From assembly GCF_000735345.1 (NCBI RefSeq), contig NZ_JMPJ01000065.1, positions 372,001 to 436,000 of the forward strand: a stretch of DNA of 64,000 nt. The letters run 5' to 3'. The position numbers and the translations under genes were made by a program. This DNA comes from Ewingella americana ATCC 33852 (GTDB lineage Bacteria; Pseudomonadota; Gammaproteobacteria; Enterobacterales; Enterobacteriaceae). The notes beneath the pieces were generated by a model, which saw only the letters and a list, made by a program, of their open reading frames with translations, did not search any database and had not been told where the DNA came from. Shown here piece by piece: positions 61,578-64,000 of this stretch (position 1 is the first letter of the stretch; every line of letters starts with the position of its first letter).

Positions 61578-61696
61578 AGAAGTCCCATGCTGAGGATGCT
61601 GAACACGATTTCAATTCGGCGTAACGGGTGCTTCGATATCAACGCTGGGTTTACACCATCTGGCTTTATGTAAAGGATCGCGTTCTATTGAAACAA

Positions 61697-61717
61697 CAAC
61701 GCCCCAATCAAGGGGCG
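61697..61717 (-). terminator. lexA terminator
   Basis: CGCCCC (61700-61705), loop AATCAA, GGGGCG (61712-61717) form a stem followed on the minus strand by TTGTTGTTT. It lies between lexA and dinF and could reduce their co-transcription. Confidence 0.75.
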
Positions 61718-61836
61718 CAGTGACACGGCGAGGGATCACCGTAAGGCGACAGCGAGCTTAGTGGCAAATGCCTATAGCGAGAGCCCGGCAGTACATTCAG
61801 GAAGGGCGAATGCCGAGCCGTCACCAGCAGAAAGGA

Positions 61837-62445
61837 TTAGATCCAGTCGCCGTTGCGGATAACGCCTACCGCCAAGCCTTCAATGCTGAAACTCTGCTCG
61901 CGCAGGTCAACTACGATGGGTTCGAAGTCGCTGTTCTCTGGCAGCAGTTGCACCACGCTACCCTGCTTTTTCAAGCGCTTAACCGTGACTTCATCATCAA
62001 TGCGCGCAACCACAACCTGACCATTGCGCACATCCTGAGTTTTGTGGACTGCCAGCAGGTCGCCGTCGAGAATACCGATATCACGCATCGACATCCCGCT
62101 AACGCGCAGCAAGAAGTCAGCGCTTGGCTTGAACATGGCAGGATCGACCTGATAGTGGCCTTCGATATGTTGCTGAGCTAACAGAGGCTCACCGGCGGCG
62201 ACGCGGCCAATCAGTGGTAAACCTTCTTCTTCTTCCATTAGCAAGCGAATGCCGCGCGACGCGCCAGAGACGATTTCAATCACGCCTTTGCGTTGCAGGG
62301 CTTTGAGGTGTTCTTCCGCAGCGTTTGGTGAGCGGAACCCCAGACGAGTGGCAATTTCTGCACGAGTCGGCGGCATACCCGTGGTGGATATATGCTCGCG
62401 AATGAGGTCGTAAACCTCTTGTTGTCTGGCTGTTAAAGCTTTCAT
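61837..62445 (-). CDS. lexA: LexA, SOS repressor
   Basis: The 202-residue repressor that self-cleaves when RecA filaments form. The HTH occupies about 1-70, with [22 protein letters not shown]. The cleavage site is A84-G85 (R-V-A-A-G-E-P), and the catalytic dyad is S119 (S-G-M-S-M-R-D) and K156 (V-T-V-K-R). Same length as E. coli LexA. Two LexA boxes lie immediately upstream, so it is autoregulated. Confidence 0.98.
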   Translation of the reverse strand: MKALTARQQEVYDLIREHISTTGMPPTRAEIATRLGFRSPNAAEEHLKALQRKGVIEIVSGASRGIRLLMEEEEGLPLIGRVAAGEPLLAQQHIEGHYQVDPAMFKPSADFLLRVSGMSMRDIGILDGDLLAVHKTQDVRNGQVVVARIDDEVTVKRLKKQGSVVQLLPENSDFEPIVVDLREQSFSIEGLAVGVIRNGDWI

Positions 62446-62451
62446 GCCGCC

Positions 62452-62471
62452 CCCTGATTGTTTATACAGTA
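62452..62471 (-). promoter_or_regulatory. LexA box 1 of lexA
   Basis: CTG (62454-62456), ten bases, CAG (62467-62469) fit the CTG-N10-CAG operator. It ends 7 bases before the start codon. Confidence 0.88.
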
Positions 62472-62472
62472 T

Positions 62473-62492
62473 TGCTGTGAGTATATACAGGT
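62473..62492 (-). promoter_or_regulatory. LexA box 2 of lexA
   Basis: CTG (62475-62477), ten bases, CAG (62488-62490), 21 bp from box 1 centre to centre. The tandem pair is the same as in E. coli lexA. Confidence 0.92.
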
Positions 62493-62563
62493 AACTAGGG
62501 AATGAAAACCTAAGAGTGCATAAAAACCAATGCTAAGTTGAAATCTGGAATCTGTATTCCGCT

Positions 62564-62932
62564 TTAGAACCAGCGCGGCCAAAACACGCTGACCCAAGTG
62601 AAAATCGCCAGTATGATGGTCAAAAGTACCGCCGCCGATCCAAAATCTTTGGCTCGCCCGGACAGGACATGGAATTCAGGACCGATGCGGTCAATGGCGC
62701 TTTCAACAGCACTATTCAGTAATTCGATGATCACCACCAGAACCAAGACGCCCACTAACAAAATACGCTCGACGCTAGTCACATCGAGGAAAAATGACAG
62801 TATGATGAAGGGCAGAACGGCTATGACTTCCTGACGGAAGGCCGCCTCGTTTTTCCAGGCAGCCCTAAACCCTTTGAGGGAATAGCCCGCGGCTTTAACG
62901 ATACGAATAAGGCCCGTTGATTCATTTTTCAT
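62564..62932 (-). CDS. dgkA: Diacylglycerol kinase
   Basis: A 122-residue, three-helix inner-membrane kinase that recycles diacylglycerol to phosphatidic acid. The catalytic motifs are W-K-N-E-A-A-F-R-Q-E (E29), E-L-L-N-S-A-V-E-S-A-I-D-R (E70, E77) and S-G-R-A-K-D-F-G-S-A-A-V. Length matches E. coli DgkA. It lies between lexA and plsB as in E. coli. Confidence 0.97.
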   Translation of the reverse strand: MKNESTGLIRIVKAAGYSLKGFRAAWKNEAAFRQEVIAVLPFIILSFFLDVTSVERILLVGVLVLVVIIELLNSAVESAIDRIGPEFHVLSGRAKDFGSAAVLLTIILAIFTWVSVFWPRWF

Positions 62933-63096
62933 GTGTTATGCGTCTTAACAGAGTTTTGGCGGACAGAGTATTGGCAGCATTTTATACTCAAAACCATTCA
63001 GGGTGACAAATATCGCCACTAGTGCAACAAACAGAACTCGATCCTAGTTTCTGGTATCCTTGCGGCGATTTGCTAACAAGAGGCTTCACATTTTTT

Positions 63097-64000
63097 ATGT
63101 CAGGTTGGCGTAGACTTTATTATACCTTATTGAATTTACCACTAAAATTGCTGGTAAAGAGCAAGGTCATCCCTACAGATCCCGTTACCGAGTTGCGTTT
63201 AGATCCGACTCGCCCGATCTTGTATGTTTTACCTTACCATTCGAAAGCGGATTTACTGACGTTGCGCACCCAGTGCTTGGCGCAGAATCTGCCTGATCCC
63301 CTTATTCCTTTGGAAATCGACGGCGTACAGCTGCCGAGCCACGTGTTTATCGCTGAAGGCCCGCGTGTATTCACTTATTACACGCCGAAAATTGAGTCGA
63401 TAAAGCTGTTCCACGACTACCTCGATTTGCACCGCAATAATCCTGATCTCGACATTCAAATGTTGCCAGTATCAGTGATGTTTGGCCGTGCGCCGGGGCG
63501 TGAAGGGCAGCAGACACCGCATCTTCGCGTGTTGAACGGCGTGCAGAAGTTCTTCGCCGTGCTGTGGCTGGGTCGCGATAGCTTTGTGCGTTTTTCCAAC
63601 ACCGTTTCTCTGCGCTACATGGCCACAGAACACGGCACTGACAAGACCATTGCTCAGAAGCTGGCTCGCGTGGCGCGTATGCACTTCTCACGCCAGCGTC
63701 TGGCCGCCGTTGGTCCGCGTCTGCCAGTGCGTCAGGAGCTGTTCAACAAGCTGTTGGCCTCGAAAGCCATCGAAAAAGCGGTTGAAGACGAAGCGCGTAG
63801 CAAGAAGATTTCTCACGAGAAAGCCCAACAGAACGCCATCGAACTGATGGAAGAGATTGCGGCGAACTTCTCTTATGAAGCCGTGCGTTTGTCCGACCGC
63901 GTACTGAGTTGGACGTGGAACCGCCTCTATAAAGGCATCAACGTACACAACGCCGAGCGCGTTCGTCAGCTGGCGCAAGATGGTCAGGAGATTGTTTATG
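63097..64000 (+). CDS. plsB: Glycerol-3-phosphate acyltransferase, 5' part
   Basis: The first 301 codons of the inner-membrane enzyme that starts phospholipid synthesis. It opens M-S-G-W-R-R-L-Y-Y, and includes [27 protein letters not shown] and [10 protein letters not shown], all matching E. coli PlsB. The frame is open to the window end, so the catalytic H-x4-D motif lies beyond. It diverges from dgkA. Confidence 0.96.
   Translation, partial: MSGWRRLYYTLLNLPLKLLVKSKVIPTDPVTELRLDPTRPILYVLPYHSKADLLTLRTQCLAQNLPDPLIPLEIDGVQLPSHVFIAEGPRVFTYYTPKIESIKLFHDYLDLHRNNPDLDIQMLPVSVMFGRAPGREGQQTPHLRVLNGVQKFFAVLWLGRDSFVRFSNTVSLRYMATEHGTDKTIAQKLARVARMHFSRQRLAAVGPRLPVRQELFNKLLASKAIEKAVEDEARSKKISHEKAQQNAIELMEEIAANFSYEAVRLSDRVLSWTWNRLYKGINVHNAERVRQLAQDGQEIVY

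Noticed and set aside
1-64000. CRISPR arrays
   Set aside because: No regularly spaced repeats of 24-40 bp with unique spacers and no cas genes were found.

Overview
The window comes from a gamma-proteobacterium of the order Enterobacterales. The conserved block ssb/uvrA, yjbQ-yjbR, tyrB, alr, dnaB, qor, pspG, dusA, zur, yjbJ, dinF, lexA, dgkA, plsB is the same neighbourhood known from Escherichia coli, and MalG, UvrA, TyrB, DnaB, Zur, LexA and PlsB read as close orthologues. The gene set and dyad repeats would suit a Yersiniaceae-type genome (Rahnella, Ewingella, Rouxiella, Serratia), but this is a guess from memory of gene content and not a measured placement.

Layout. Positions 1-17300 carry the end of the maltose operon (malF tail, malG) and then a mixed set of accessory metabolic genes of core-like, GC-rich composition: an inositol monophosphatase-family enzyme, acetyltransferases, an iron/B12-type periplasmic binding protein, a ModA-like protein without a signal peptide, a RIO kinase, an acyl-CoA-reductase-like SDR, a GST, a drug/metabolite exporter, two SDR oxidoreductases with a divergent LysR regulator, an AraC regulator coupled to an aldehyde dehydrogenase, and a DUF1349 protein.

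Positions about 17340-30640 are an AT-rich genomic island between the DUF1349 gene and ssb. From left to right it holds degraded pieces of an IS3-family transposase and of a tyrosine integrase, a 53-residue ORF, a two-gene ATPase plus HNH nuclease module (Septu-like), a second IS3-family fragment, a SIR2 plus HerA pair (the SIR2-HerA/Nezha type of anti-phage system), and a tightly packed operon of three different tyrosine recombinases plus a small coiled-coil protein. The recombinase operon is the likely mobility module (in the style of Tn554/RIT or Gamma-Mobile-Trio elements) and the two nuclease/NADase modules are its defence cargo. The middle recombinase is split by a shift at an A7 run. 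A 12-bp identical direct repeat lies at both outer edges of the island.

Positions 30750-46900 return to conserved chromosome: ssb and uvrA diverge around an SOS (LexA) box, followed by a LysR/GST/flavin-binding cluster, yjbR-yjbQ, tyrB, a LysR/BdcA-like pair, alr, dnaB, qor, pspG with a sigma-54 promoter, and dusA. Positions 47069-59044 are a carbohydrate locus placed between dusA and zur: a ROK repressor diverges from an operon with a 1095-residue DUF5107/TPR protein, a periplasmic sugar-binding protein, a double ATPase, a permease, a zinc alcohol dehydrogenase, an aldose-1-epimerase-like protein and a sugar-porter. No kinase or isomerase is present, which suggests an oxidative route for an unknown sugar or polyol. 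Positions 59165-64000 hold zur, yjbJ, dinF, lexA with two SOS boxes, dgkA and the first 301 codons of plsB.
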